Shown: positions 35,058-46,629 of the stretch, piece after piece
Layout of the letters: each line of letters starts with the position of its first letter
How positions within the stretch are numbered: the first letter of the stretch is position 1
Source of the DNA: Marinobacter salicampi
Lineage (GTDB): Bacteria; Pseudomonadota; Gammaproteobacteria; Pseudomonadales; Oleiphilaceae
Assembly (NCBI RefSeq): GCF_011074795.1
Contig: NZ_JAAMPF010000029.1
Coordinates: forward strand, 124,001-188,000
Reading direction: 5' to 3'
Length of the DNA: 64,000 nt
Notes under the pieces: model-generated
Databases searched by the model: none
The model's input: only the letters and a program-made list of their open reading frames with translations
What the model was told of the DNA's origin: nothing
Made by a program: the position numbers and the translations under genes

Positions 35058-35650
35058 CCAAGCCTCGCCAGAGTATCCACAATCGTCAGGGTCTGGTGAT
35101 CTATCTCAATGTTTGCCTCATCTCCAATCTGCAGGTCGGAAAAGGTCGTGGCCCTGAGCGTCTCGGGAATCAGGTGCACGTTGAACCGGCATCCACGTAC
35201 CTCGCCAATGGTCAGACTGGCGCCATTGACCGCAATGTAGCCCTTGCCGAAGAGATAATGGGCCCACGGGTCCGGCACTTCAAACCAGAGTGTGCAGTTG
35301 TTTACAGGCTGCTCTATGGCCACCACACGGGCAGTGGTGTGGATATGGCCGGACAGCAGGTGGCCACCAATCTCATCACCAATGCGCGCCGCCCGCTCGA
35401 AATTCACCGGGTCGCCGGCAACCAGGGTAGCCAATGTCGTCGCCCTCAGGGTCTCCTGCATGGCATCAAAGCCGAGGCAGTTGCCTTCCTGTCCAGTTAC
35501 CGTCAGGCAGGTGCCATTGATGGCCACCGAGGCACCGATAACGACATTGTCCAGATGATGCTCAGGAAAACGGATGAACAGGGTGGAGAGCCCGGTGCCG
35601 GACGTGACGCTGTCGACGGTCGCAATGCCCTGAATAATGCCTGTAAACAT
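35036..35650 (-). CDS. ribE: Riboflavin synthase, alpha subunit
   Basis: A 204-residue enzyme that dismutates two 6,7-dimethyl-8-ribityllumazines into riboflavin. It shows the family N-terminus MFTGIIQG and two lumazine-binding repeats, marked by INGTCLTVTG and VNGASLTIGEV, each followed by a PETLRATT- or QETLRATT-type stretch. GAAGGAGA precedes ATG 35650. It stands alone here, not with ribD/ribBA/ribH. Its 5' leader contains a 19-bp tandem repeat; I saw no FMN-riboswitch core. Confidence 0.94.
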   Translation of the reverse strand: MFTGIIQGIATVDSVTSGTGLSTLFIRFPEHHLDNVVIGASVAINGTCLTVTGQEGNCLGFDAMQETLRATTLATLVAGDPVNFERAARIGDEIGGHLLSGHIHTTARVVAIEQPVNNCTLWFEVPDPWAHYLFGKGYIAVNGASLTIGEVRGCRFNVHLIPETLRATTFSDLQIGDEANIEIDHQTLTIVDTLARLGYDRPAS

Positions 35651-35661
35651 GGGGTCTCCTT

Positions 35662-35699
35662 CTTATGAGATAGCGTGGCACTTATGAGATAGCCTGGCA
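35662..35699 (-). repeat. 19-bp tandem repeat in the ribE leader
   Basis: CTTATGAGATAGCGTGGCA (35662-35680) is followed directly by CTTATGAGATAGCCTGGCA (35681-35699): two 19-base units with one mismatch. The nearer unit ends 12 bases from the ribE start codon and adjoins its ribosome site, so it lies in the mRNA leader or at the promoter edge. Confidence 0.85.
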
Positions 35700-35944
35700 C
35701 TGACCGCTAGGTGTAAGACGGTACCCGCGGCGCCACTGTGCCGGACGCTAAGGATAGCGGCCCGGTGTCCCGGTGCCAACCTGCTTAAACCAATCTGACT
35801 GACCCCGGGGCTTGGGATGCCTGCTTACCTGGCCTTGGGTGATGGTATCGCCAGTTTTTGTGGTTTCCTGCTCAAGAAATGCCCGCGCCGGGCGATAACG
35901 GGGTATGGGGTCCTTGTTGGCTAAGGGTCCGTTGCAGGCTAGCG
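35700..35944. other. Divergent intergenic region, ribE and hypothetical gene
   Basis: About 245 bp beyond the tandem repeat, GC-rich. No convincing promoter pair, riboswitch or small gene was recognised on either strand. An in-frame extension of the plus-strand gene to 35858 is possible but has no family support. Confidence 0.5.
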
Positions 35945-36826
35945 ATGATGATGGCAAAAACCGATACAGCACAGAATCCAGAGGCCAACCCATTGGCGGA
36001 AGGCCCCGTATTGCGGCAGGGCCGGCGGGCTGATCCTCTTTCTGGCCATGAGCAGCCCGTGGCGGAAGCTCATGTGACTCAAGGTGAGTCGGTTTCCACC
36101 ACTGATGTTGAGCAGCCGTCCGCTGTCGAGGTGCTGGGGAAACAAGGGGAGCAGGACGAACAAGAGTGGGGCCCGGAGGCTGATGAAGTCGAAGCAAAAA
36201 CCAGGCAGAGGAGGTTGCGCCAGCTGCTGAGGCAGTGCGAGCGCGTTCTGCTCCTGGACTTTAACCGTCTGGCGATGAGTGATTGGCCAGATAATTTCAG
36301 TCTGGCCGAGGCCCGTAAACATCGTGATCTGTGGGTTTTCAGCGCTTTGGTCGCGGCAGTGGTCTTCCTCAGCGGTCTCACCGGGTTTGTTCCGGCCTGG
36401 CTGGCCGGAGGCGGCTTTGGCGCGTTCGCGCTTATAGTGCTGGCCGGCTTGCCCGGTATCCGTCGCCTGTACAGCCATACGCCTTCCCATGTTGATTTGC
36501 TGATGCGCCGTCAGCGCCTGCTGCGTGAGGCAAGAAAACACGTAGAGTACCTTGAAAGCGACACCGGCCTGCTATGGCAGTGCGCAGCCATGGCAGACTT
36601 TAACCCGGCACTGAAAACCACGCGTTTTTCAGGGTTGATCAATCTTTCGGAGCGACGGGCCCTGCCAGCAGCGCTGACCCGAAGGGAGCACTTCCGCCTT
36701 TACCTCATCTATATGCTGGAAGCGGAAAAAGCCTATGCCCAGGTGGAGAGCGCCTACTTCAAAGGCCACCAGTCTGCAATCGACGAAGGCTGGGACTCGG
36801 CTGTGGAACGCACCGACAACCCTTAG
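35945..36826 (+). CDS. Hypothetical two-TM membrane protein
   Basis: A 293-residue protein I do not recognise. The N-terminal 90 residues are polar and Glu/Gln-rich, probably disordered. A basic helix follows (TRQRRLRQLLRQCERVLL), then two hydrophobic segments at about 134-153 and 156-174 joined by a short turn (GFVPAWLAGGGFG). A helical C-terminal domain lies at about 185-285, including YLESDTGLLWQC and YLIYMLEAEKAYAQVESAY. The membrane hairpin with both ends likely cytoplasmic is a plausible topology. The start is one of three consecutive ATGs at 35945-35953. A hypothetical protein with no operon partner close by. Confidence 0.7.
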   Translation: MMMAKTDTAQNPEANPLAEGPVLRQGRRADPLSGHEQPVAEAHVTQGESVSTTDVEQPSAVEVLGKQGEQDEQEWGPEADEVEAKTRQRRLRQLLRQCERVLLLDFNRLAMSDWPDNFSLAEARKHRDLWVFSALVAAVVFLSGLTGFVPAWLAGGGFGAFALIVLAGLPGIRRLYSHTPSHVDLLMRRQRLLREARKHVEYLESDTGLLWQCAAMADFNPALKTTRFSGLINLSERRALPAALTRREHFRLYLIYMLEAEKAYAQVESAYFKGHQSAIDEGWDSAVERTDNP

Positions 36827-36909
36827 CGTGTGATGTTGACATGGCGCTCCAAAAAGCGGCATGGCCGGCCTGGATAGGTTAGTCTGGGAGACCGACGACC
36901 AGTAGCTTC

Positions 36910-36938
36910 TTGACAGATGCGAGCCTCAAACGTATGTT
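36910..36938 (+). promoter_or_regulatory. psrA promoter
   Basis: TTGACA (36910-36915), 17-base spacer, TATGTT (36933-36938). The -35 is perfect and spacing ideal. A start near 36945 would leave a leader of about 30 bases. The -10 is covered by the first psrA operator. Confidence 0.75.
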
Positions 36939-36953
36939 TAAAACAAACGTTTG
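36927..36953. promoter_or_regulatory. Double PsrA-type operator
   Basis: CAAACGTATGTTTA (36927-36940) has the CAAAC-N4-GTTT form of the Pseudomonas PsrA box, and CAAACGTTTG (36944-36953) is a perfect 10-bp palindrome of the same half-sites without spacer. They lie over and just downstream of the -10, ideal for autorepression of psrA, relieved by fatty acids in Pseudomonas. Confidence 0.7.
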
Positions 36954-36975
36954 GCAAAAATAACAGGCAGCAACT

Positions 36976-37650
36976 ATGGCACAGTCGGATACGGTCGACC
37001 GCATACTGGACGCAGCGGAAGAGCTGTTTGCGGAGCGCGGGTTTTCAGAAACTTCGCTGCGGATGATTACCAGTGAGGCAAACGTTAACCTTGCTGCTGT
37101 CAATTATCACTTTGGCTCCAAGAACGCGCTGATCCATGCGGTCTTTGCCCGCTTCCTGACACCCTTCTCGGCCACCCTTGAAAAAGCATTTGATGACCTG
37201 GAGGAGCGGTGTGCCGGCGAGCCGCCCACCCTGGACCAGACGCTGCGGGCACTGACAGAAAGTGCTGTGCGTATGCCCCAGCGCAATGACCGCGGCATCT
37301 CGATTTTCATGCGTCTGCTCGGGCTCGCCTATACCCAGTCCCAGGGCCATCTGCGCAAGTTTCTTGAACAGGAATACAGTCAGCCGTTTGCTCGCTTCAT
37401 GCGCCTCTTGAAAGAAGCCACGCCCCAGTTGTCCGCAGTAGACCGTTACTGGCGGATTCAGTTCATGCTTGGCGCCACGGCTTTCACCATGTCCAGCAGT
37501 GATGCGCTCCGTGACATACTGCAAAACAAGCTCGGAGTTGAAACCTCCATGGAGGATATAGCCCGGCGTCTGGTTCCGTTCCTTGCCGCAGGCATGCAGG
37601 CGTCCGATCCCATCATGAAGCCGGCAACAAGCAAGCCCTCGGTTGCCTGA
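36976..37650 (+). CDS. psrA: TetR-family fatty-acid-responsive regulator PsrA
   Basis: A 224-residue regulator. The N-terminal TetR helix-turn-helix (about 5-55) reads MAQSDTVDRILDAAEELF, then FAERGFSETSLRMIT and VNLAAVNYHFGSKNALI, nearly the same as Pseudomonas PsrA. The C-terminal part is the ligand and dimerisation region. In Pseudomonas it represses fadBA and itself, activates rpoS, and is released by long-chain acyl ligands. The operator pair directly upstream supports autoregulation here. In Pseudomonas the gene adjoins lexA; here it adjoins an L,D-transpeptidase gene. Confidence 0.88.
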   Translation: MAQSDTVDRILDAAEELFAERGFSETSLRMITSEANVNLAAVNYHFGSKNALIHAVFARFLTPFSATLEKAFDDLEERCAGEPPTLDQTLRALTESAVRMPQRNDRGISIFMRLLGLAYTQSQGHLRKFLEQEYSQPFARFMRLLKEATPQLSAVDRYWRIQFMLGATAFTMSSSDALRDILQNKLGVETSMEDIARRLVPFLAAGMQASDPIMKPATSKPSVA

Positions 37651-37712
37651 AGCCCTGCAGGTCGGTTACGCTCTTGGGCGCATCGTCCCTCCTCCGAGTG
37701 AGAACACCGGTT

Positions 37713-38235
37713 ATGAAGGCCAGTGGGCTGAACCCCGTAATAGAGATTGATCTTGACCGCCAGGTTCTGGTGCTGAATCCGGGGTCCGGCGGCTCCGTTG
37801 TCAGATACCCTGTTTCTACCGCGTTAAACGGTCCGGGTGAACGCCAGGATTCCGGTTGCACCCCGCGAGGCGAACACTACGTCAGGGCCATGGTCGGGCA
37901 CGGCCTGCCTGAAGGAACGGTTTTTGTGGCAAGGCGACCGACCGGCGAAATCTATACACCGGCACTGGCTGAACAACAGCCTTCCCGCGATTGGATACTG
38001 ACCCGGATTATCTGGCTGTGTGGGCGCCAGTGGGGTCAGAACCGCGGCCCCGGTGTGGATAGCTTCCGCCGCTTTATCTATATTCACGGCACACCAGACA
38101 GCGAACCTATGGGGAAACCCTGTTCCCATGGTTGCATTCGCATGCGAAACAACGACATCACGCATTTGTTTGCCCAGGTAAAGCCGGGGGTGAACGTATT
38201 CATTTATCAGAGCAAGGCGGATGCCCAGGGCAGTC

Positions 38236-38243
<8 letters not shown>
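37713..38243 (+). CDS. L,D-transpeptidase (YkuD domain) family protein
   Basis: A 176-residue protein with the YkuD catalytic signature: His125-Gly126 in IHGTPDS and SHGCIRM at 138-144 with nucleophile Cys141. The early part (IEIDLDRQVLVL) fits the start of a YkuD fold. Such enzymes cross-link peptidoglycan peptides or attach lipoproteins. There is no visible signal peptide from ATG 37713. The in-frame TTG 37674 gives MGASSLLRVRTPV, also no signal, so export is unclear. The 3' end overlaps the mscS start. Confidence 0.82.
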
Positions 38244-41046
<2,803 letters not shown>

Positions 41047-41113
41047 GGTCAGGTCTCCGCAATTGAATCAGGGTGACCGGGCTAAACAGCCATGGGCCCG
41101 GGAAAATCAGTGG

Positions 41114-44100
41114 TCAAGCCGGCGTCAGTTGGTTCAGCATGGCCGCGATGGCGTCGAGTTTACCATTGGTTGAGACATCCTTCAGCCGGAACCTGAAACT
41201 GTTGGCGCCTTCAAGACGGAACTGGTCTGGGGCCTGCTGTACTTTCTTCACCAATATCAGCGGGTCGACAGGGGTGGAAGTGCCAAACTCGAGCCTCGCC
41301 CATTCCTTGCCTGCGTCGACTTTGGTGATGCCAAGGGCTTCCGCCCTGATTCGCAGTTCAGACTGACGCATCAGGTTCTTTGCGGGCTCAGGCAACAGGC
41401 CGAAGCGGTCGATCATTTCGACCTGAAGTTCCTTCAGCGCCTCTGCTGACGTCGCGCTGGCAATACGCTTGTAGAGCATCAGGCGATTGTGTACGTCCGG
41501 CAGGTAGTCGTCGGGAATCAGCGCCGGTATACGAAGATTCATCTCTGTGCCATGACTCAGGGGAAGGTCTGCGTTTGGCGTCCTGCCCTCCCGTATTGCG
41601 GTCACCGCTTCGTCAAGCAGCTGCATGTACAGCGTGAAGCCAATGTTTTCGATCTGGCCGCTTTGCTCCTCACCCAGCAGTTCACCGGCACCCCGTATCT
41701 CAAGATCATGGGTGGCCAGCATAAAGCCTGCACCCAGGTCCTGGGCTTCGGCTATGGCCTCAAGGCGTTTGCGGGCGTCTCCGGTCAGGGTCTTGGGCGG
41801 CGGCGTGAGCAGGTATGCATAGGCCTGATGGTGAGAACGTCCCACGCGGCCCCGCAGCTGGTGGAGTTGGGCAAGACCGAATTTGTCGGCGCGCTCGATG
41901 ATGATGGTGTTGGCGCTGGGGATGTCGATGCCGGTCTCGATGATGGTGGTGCACACAAGCACGTTAAACCGCTTGTGATAAAAATCAGACATAATCTGTT
42001 CCAGTTCCCGCTCGCGCATCTGGCCGTGGGCCACCCCGACACGGGCTTCCGGAATCAGGCGCCGGATATCCTCAGCCATTCGCTGGATCGAGCTGACCTC
42101 ATTGTGGAGGCAGTAAACCTGCCCTCCCCGGAGTATTTCCCTCAATATGGCTTCCTTGACCATGGCATCGTCCCGCTGGCGTACGAAGGTCTTGACCGAA
42201 AGACGCCGGGCAGGGGGAGTGGCAATGATCGACAGATCACGGAGGTGGCCCATGGCCATGTTGAGCGTGCGGGGAATAGGTGTGGCGGTCAGCGTCAGCA
42301 GGTCAACCTCCGCCCTTAGCGCCTTGAACTTTTCCTTCTGCTGAACCCCGAACCGATGCTCCTCATCGATAATGACCAGTCCGAGATTTTTGAATCGCAT
42401 GTCGCCCTGAATCAGCTTGTGGGTACCGATGACAATGTCGGCCTTGCCCTCGGCAATGTTCTTCATGGCCGACGACGTCTGGGCGGCACTGCGGAACCGG
42501 CTCAGCAGCTCGATGCTGACCGCTGTATCCGAGAAACGGTCGCGGAACGACTCGTAGTGTTGCTGCGCGAGCAATGTAGTGGGCACCAGTACCGCTACCT
42601 GTTTGCCAGAATGGGTGGCTATAAACGCCGCCCGCATGGCGACTTCGGTTTTGCCGAAACCGACGTCACCACAGACAAGCCTGTCCATGGGTCTGGGGCC
42701 GGTCATATCCGCCATAACCGCTTCAATGGCGGCCTGCTGGTCCGGCGTCTCCTCAAAGGGAAAGCCTGCGGCAAATGCCCGGTAAGCGTCTCCCGGCTGG
42801 TCGAAAGTAAAGCCTTCACGGGCTTCACGGCGAGCGTAGACATCCAGCAGCTCGGCCGCGGTATCGCGGATCTTCTCCAGGGCCTTGTGCTTGGCCTGGC
42901 TCCAGCGTTCGGTGCCAAGCTTGTGCAGTGGCGCGTGCTCCAGATCACTGCCTGAGTAGCGCGAGATCAGATGGAGACTGGATACCGGCACGTAGAGCTT
43001 GGAACTGCCCGCATACTCCAGTTTCAGGAACTCAGTGGCCTCGCCTTCCAGGGTGATGGTTTCCAGACCCTGATACCGGCCGACGCCATGGTCGATGTGG
43101 ACCACGGGTGCGCCCAGCCGTAATTCGGAAAGATCCCGATAGCCGCCGTCGTTCAGCTCGGTGGGCTTCTCCCGACGCCGTCGCTGGAGTACCCGCTCAC
43201 CGAACAGGGCGGTCTCGGTAATGAGAGCGATCCCGGGGCCCGGTAACAGCAGGCCGGCTTCCATTGGCGCGATGGAAATGGCCAGTCGTGCATCAGATTC
43301 ATGAAGCCAGGCTCCCCAGCTCTCTACGCTGGCCAGCTTCAGGTGATTCTCGGCCAGCGTGTCTATTAGCGCCTCGCGCCGGCCGGAGGATTCCGCACAG
43401 ATCAGAATACGTCCCGGAAATGTCTCTACGAACTCTCGCAGAAGCCGGGCCGGGTCGCTGGCCCGGCCGTCCATGGCCACGATGGGCAGGGCGGCGGTGG
43501 CGCAGTGAAGTTCTTTGTTGTCCGGCTCCATCAGGGGCTCGGCACGGGGCGTCACTCGGGGGAACCGTTTGAGTTGACCGAACAACTCCTCTTTCATCAT
43601 GAACAGTTTGGCGGGTTCCAGTATGGGGCGGAAACGGTCGTGCCGCCGTTCCTCGTAACGGTGCCGGGCATCGGCCTGGAAATGCTCCACCGCCTGTTCA
43701 AGTTCCGGTGCGGTAAATACCCGGGTGTTCTCGGGCAGATAATCAAACAGAGTAGCCGTCGAGTCGAAGAAAAGTGGCAGGTAGTACTCGATACCGGGAG
43801 GCGTAATCGCCTTACTGACGTCCTGGTAAATCGAGGCATCCTTATCGGCCTGGGGGAAATGCTCAAACCAGCGGCCCCGGAAGGCGGACCGGGCTTCCTT
43901 ATCCCAGGGGAACTCATTGGCCGGGAGCAGTTCGATACGCTCAATACGATCAATAGAGCGCTGGGTTTCCGGGTCAAAGGTCCGCAGGGTCTCAATTTCA
44001 TTATCGAACAGGTCTATGCGATAAGGCCTTGTCGCCCCCATGGGGAAGATATCCAGGATGGCGCCGCGGACGGCGTACTCCCCATGTTCATACACGTTCT

Positions 44101-44659
44101 CGGCATGCCGGTATCCGGCGGCCTCGAGATTCAGGCGCCAGGAATCAATATCAAGGGACTGGCCGACCTCAAGCAGCAGCGTATTGCCTTGCAGGTATGG
44201 CACTGGCGGCAGGCGGTGCATCAGGGTGCGGGCCGGCACTACCAGTACGCCATGGCTGGTCCTTGGCAGCCGGTGCAGAGTACGAATGCGCCGGGAGCTG
44301 ATGTCCTGATGAGGGGAGAACAGATCGTACGGCAGGGTCTCCCAGTCCGGCAGTGACAGAATTTCCAGGCCGTCACTGGTAATCGCGGGCTGGTCCTCGT
44401 CAGGGGAAAGGTCCAGGTAAAAACGCATGGCCTGTTCTAGGCGAATGGCTTCTTCGGTACTGCGGGAGATGACCAGGGTCAGGCCGTGATGAGCCCGCGC
44501 CGTTTCGCAGATTGCCAGCGCCTCGCTGCTGCCATGGAGGCTGCTCCATATCCGGTGGTCGCCAGCCTTGACCGGAAACTCGGGGGCCACCAGCGCTGAG
44601 GGTTCAAGTCCCGCTCTCGAGGCCTGATGGGGTGGTTGCTGAAACTTGCCTTGGCTCAT
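41114..44659 (-). CDS. mfd: Transcription-repair coupling factor Mfd
   Basis: A 1181-residue SF2 translocase that removes stalled RNA polymerase and recruits UvrA. Domains in order: UvrB-like N-terminal module (to about 330), RNA-polymerase-interacting domain near 490-560 (SELRLGAPVVHIDHGVGRYQG in outline), helicase core with Walker A CGDVGFGKTEVA and DEEH box VIIDEEHRFGVQQKE, the second RecA lobe (TIIETGIDIPSANT) and the C-terminal TRCF domain. ATG 44659 is chosen: an in-frame start at 44770 would coincide with the -35 of the predicted promoter. E. coli Mfd is 1148 aa, so length fits. Confidence 0.96.
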   Translation of the reverse strand: MSQGKFQQPPHQASRAGLEPSALVAPEFPVKAGDHRIWSSLHGSSEALAICETARAHHGLTLVISRSTEEAIRLEQAMRFYLDLSPDEDQPAITSDGLEILSLPDWETLPYDLFSPHQDISSRRIRTLHRLPRTSHGVLVVPARTLMHRLPPVPYLQGNTLLLEVGQSLDIDSWRLNLEAAGYRHAENVYEHGEYAVRGAILDIFPMGATRPYRIDLFDNEIETLRTFDPETQRSIDRIERIELLPANEFPWDKEARSAFRGRWFEHFPQADKDASIYQDVSKAITPPGIEYYLPLFFDSTATLFDYLPENTRVFTAPELEQAVEHFQADARHRYEERRHDRFRPILEPAKLFMMKEELFGQLKRFPRVTPRAEPLMEPDNKELHCATAALPIVAMDGRASDPARLLREFVETFPGRILICAESSGRREALIDTLAENHLKLASVESWGAWLHESDARLAISIAPMEAGLLLPGPGIALITETALFGERVLQRRRREKPTELNDGGYRDLSELRLGAPVVHIDHGVGRYQGLETITLEGEATEFLKLEYAGSSKLYVPVSSLHLISRYSGSDLEHAPLHKLGTERWSQAKHKALEKIRDTAAELLDVYARREAREGFTFDQPGDAYRAFAAGFPFEETPDQQAAIEAVMADMTGPRPMDRLVCGDVGFGKTEVAMRAAFIATHSGKQVAVLVPTTLLAQQHYESFRDRFSDTAVSIELLSRFRSAAQTSSAMKNIAEGKADIVIGTHKLIQGDMRFKNLGLVIIDEEHRFGVQQKEKFKALRAEVDLLTLTATPIPRTLNMAMGHLRDLSIIATPPARRLSVKTFVRQRDDAMVKEAILREILRGGQVYCLHNEVSSIQRMAEDIRRLIPEARVGVAHGQMRERELEQIMSDFYHKRFNVLVCTTIIETGIDIPSANTIIIERADKFGLAQLHQLRGRVGRSHHQAYAYLLTPPPKTLTGDARKRLEAIAEAQDLGAGFMLATHDLEIRGAGELLGEEQSGQIENIGFTLYMQLLDEAVTAIREGRTPNADLPLSHGTEMNLRIPALIPDDYLPDVHNRLMLYKRIASATSAEALKELQVEMIDRFGLLPEPAKNLMRQSELRIRAEALGITKVDAGKEWARLEFGTSTPVDPLILVKKVQQAPDQFRLEGANSFRFRLKDVSTNGKLDAIAAMLNQLTPA

Positions 44660-44741
44660 GAGTGTCGCTGAACTCCTGCCGCAGTTCGGGCCGGGAATCT
44701 GGCGGCCGTCTGCTGGGGGATAATTTGAATTGAGGGCGCTT

Positions 44742-44770
44742 ATTCTAGCGGTCCCGGCGGGTACTGTCAT
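44742..44770 (-). promoter_or_regulatory. mfd promoter
   Basis: Read on the minus strand: ATGACA (44770-44765), 17-base spacer, TAGAAT (44747-44742). Five of six matches in each element. The start site would be near 44735, about 75 bases before the chosen mfd ATG. Confidence 0.65.
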
Positions 44771-44819
44771 GACGGGTTCGCCTGGGCGTAGTCATTGACA
44801 ACAGTTGCGGCGCCGTAAT

Positions 44820-44848
44820 TTGCGATCAACGGTATTAAATTGGATAAT
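44820..44848 (+). promoter_or_regulatory. GAPDH gene promoter
   Basis: TTGCGA (44820-44825), 17-base spacer, GATAAT (44843-44848), giving a start near 44855 and a 35-base leader to GTG 44890. A TTGACA at 44795 lies at poor spacing from TAATTT and is a weaker option. Confidence 0.6.
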
Positions 44849-44889
44849 GTGCGCCCAATTTTCCGAGTGCTAACTGCAGAGGTTTACGC

Positions 44890-46380
44890 GTGAGTCACGA
44901 ACAGATGAATGAGCACCTGTCCGACTGGACGGAACGGGAGTCGACCGCAGAGGCGATGATTCCCCTTATCGGTCGTCTTTACCGCAAAAACAACGTGGTT
45001 ACATCTATTTATGGCCGCGCGATCATCAACCAGTCAGTCATCGGTATCCTGCGGGCCCACCGGTTTGTGCGTCAGGTCGAAGACAGCGAACTGTCTGTTC
45101 ATGACACATATCCCATGCTGGCGGCAATGGATCAGCTGGAGTTGGGGTGTGCCCACATCGACATCGGCAAACTTGCGGTCAAATACCGCGCAGAAGGGGG
45201 TGACGAGCCCATGGCGACCTTCCTCAAGCGTGAAATTGGTGAGGTGGTTGGCCAGTATACCGCGGAGTCTGCCGCCAATGCCGAAAAGGACTCCAAGGAC
45301 ATCGTCCTTTACGGCTTTGGCCGGATAGGCCGTCTGCTCGCCCGCATCCTGATAGAGAAGGCCGGGGGCGGCAACAACCTGCGACTGCGAGCTATTGTGG
45401 TTCGTAAGGGTGGCGCCAGCAACGACCTGGAAAAGCGAGCCAGCCTGCTGCGTCGTGACTCTGTGCATGGGCCTTTCAACGGCACCATCAGTATAGATGA
45501 AGAGAATTCAGCCATTATCGCTAACGGTAACTACATAAAAGTTATTTACTCGGATGGCCCCGACACGCTCAACTACAACGACTACGGCATAAACAATGCC
45601 ATCGTTATCGATAACACCGGTATCTGGCGGGACGAAGACGGCCTCGGGCGTCATCTCAAGTCCAAGGGTGTCAGCCGGGTGCTACTGACCGCGCCGGGTA
45701 AGGGTGACATCAAGAACATCGTTTATGGCATCAACAGCGATACCATCACCGCTGAGGACCGTATTCTCTCGGCAGCCTCCTGTACCACCAATGCGATTAC
45801 ACCGGTCCTGAAGGCGATCTATGACGAGTACGGTATCGAGGACGGACACGTCGAGACCGTGCACTCCTATACCAACGACCAGAACCTGATCGATAACTAC
45901 CACAAGGGTGGCCGTCGTGGTCGTAGCGCGCCGCTAAACATGGTTATTACCGAGACAGGTGCTGCCAAAGCCGTATCCAAGGCGTTGCCTGAACTGAAGG
46001 GCAAGCTGACCGGCAATGCCATCCGGGTGCCGACTCCAAATGTGTCCATGGCGATCCTGAATCTTAATCTGAAAAAAGAAGTCACTGTGGAATCAGTGAA
46101 CGATTACCTTCGGGAGATGGCGCTCCATTCCGAGCTCCAGAAGCAGATTGATTTTGTCAATTCGCCAGAGGTGGTTTCGACGGACTTCGTGGGGTCTCGG
46201 CATGCGGGTATCGTTGATGCCCAGGCTACCATTACCAGTGGCAACCGGCTGATTCTGTATGTCTGGTACGACAATGAGGCCGGCTACAGCGCCCAGGTCA
46301 TTCGGGTCGCGAATCAGATGGCAGGGGTGACCTATGCCGTGTTTCCCAGGCGCGGTCGGATGGAGCATTCCACCGAATAA
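44890..46380 (+). CDS. gap: Glyceraldehyde-3-phosphate dehydrogenase, long type
   Basis: A 496-residue protein. The N-terminal 130 residues form a helical extension not found in ordinary GAPDH (about 335 aa). The Rossmann part then starts with DIVLYGFGRIGRLLARI. The catalytic Cys298 is in SAASCTTNAITP, and the C-terminal WYDNEAGYSAQVIR is typical. This matches the long GAPDH next to mfd in Pseudomonas, which is thought to favour gluconeogenic metabolism; direction and cofactor cannot be read here. GTG 44890 has AGAGG eight bases upstream. A terminator follows 45 bp after the stop. Confidence 0.93.
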   Translation: MSHEQMNEHLSDWTERESTAEAMIPLIGRLYRKNNVVTSIYGRAIINQSVIGILRAHRFVRQVEDSELSVHDTYPMLAAMDQLELGCAHIDIGKLAVKYRAEGGDEPMATFLKREIGEVVGQYTAESAANAEKDSKDIVLYGFGRIGRLLARILIEKAGGGNNLRLRAIVVRKGGASNDLEKRASLLRRDSVHGPFNGTISIDEENSAIIANGNYIKVIYSDGPDTLNYNDYGINNAIVIDNTGIWRDEDGLGRHLKSKGVSRVLLTAPGKGDIKNIVYGINSDTITAEDRILSAASCTTNAITPVLKAIYDEYGIEDGHVETVHSYTNDQNLIDNYHKGGRRGRSAPLNMVITETGAAKAVSKALPELKGKLTGNAIRVPTPNVSMAILNLNLKKEVTVESVNDYLREMALHSELQKQIDFVNSPEVVSTDFVGSRHAGIVDAQATITSGNRLILYVWYDNEAGYSAQVIRVANQMAGVTYAVFPRRGRMEHSTE

Positions 46381-46424
46381 TAGAGCTGGATACTTCGCCG
46401 GCGCCTGAGTCCGCCGCACCCAGG

Positions 46425-46456
46425 CCCCCGATGTCTTCGAGCATCGGGGGTCTTTT
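46425..46456 (+). terminator. Rho-independent terminator after GAPDH
   Basis: CCCCCGATG (46425-46433) pairs with CATCGGGGG (46442-46450) around an 8-base loop, followed by TCTTTT. A perfect 9-bp stem in plus orientation. Confidence 0.9.
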
Positions 46457-46522
46457 GCTGTCCGCGATACGGATTCCCGGCGGGACCTATTACGTTTCGG
46501 AACAAAGTCGCGGTGGTTCTGG

Positions 46523-46551
46523 TGGAAATGCAGGGCCCCAGCCTCTATAAT
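46523..46551 (+). promoter_or_regulatory. nqr operon promoter
   Basis: TGGAAA (46523-46528), 17-base spacer, and a perfect TATAAT (46546-46551). The -35 matches four of six. Confidence 0.6.
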
Positions 46552-46614
46552 TGGCGCGATTTTAGGTATGTCAGGCAACCCTATCTTCGCTACTCCTGAT
46601 GGCACTGACAGTGA

Positions 46615-46629
46615 GAACCGTCACGGTTC
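46615..46629. repeat. 15-bp palindrome in the nqrA leader
   Basis: GAACCGT-C-ACGGTTC is a perfect palindrome, 57-71 bases downstream of the predicted start. Size and symmetry suit a dimeric regulator site; the one-base loop makes an RNA hairpin unlikely. Confidence 0.55.

Noticed and set aside
35700..35944. FMN riboswitch upstream of ribE
   Set aside because: I looked for the conserved core (AGGGTGAAATTCCC-type and GGCGGT segments) on the minus strand and did not find it.
42356..42955. Plus-strand open frames of 65-280 codons across mfd
   Set aside because: Antisense shadows of a fully conserved gene; none has a ribosome site or known motif.
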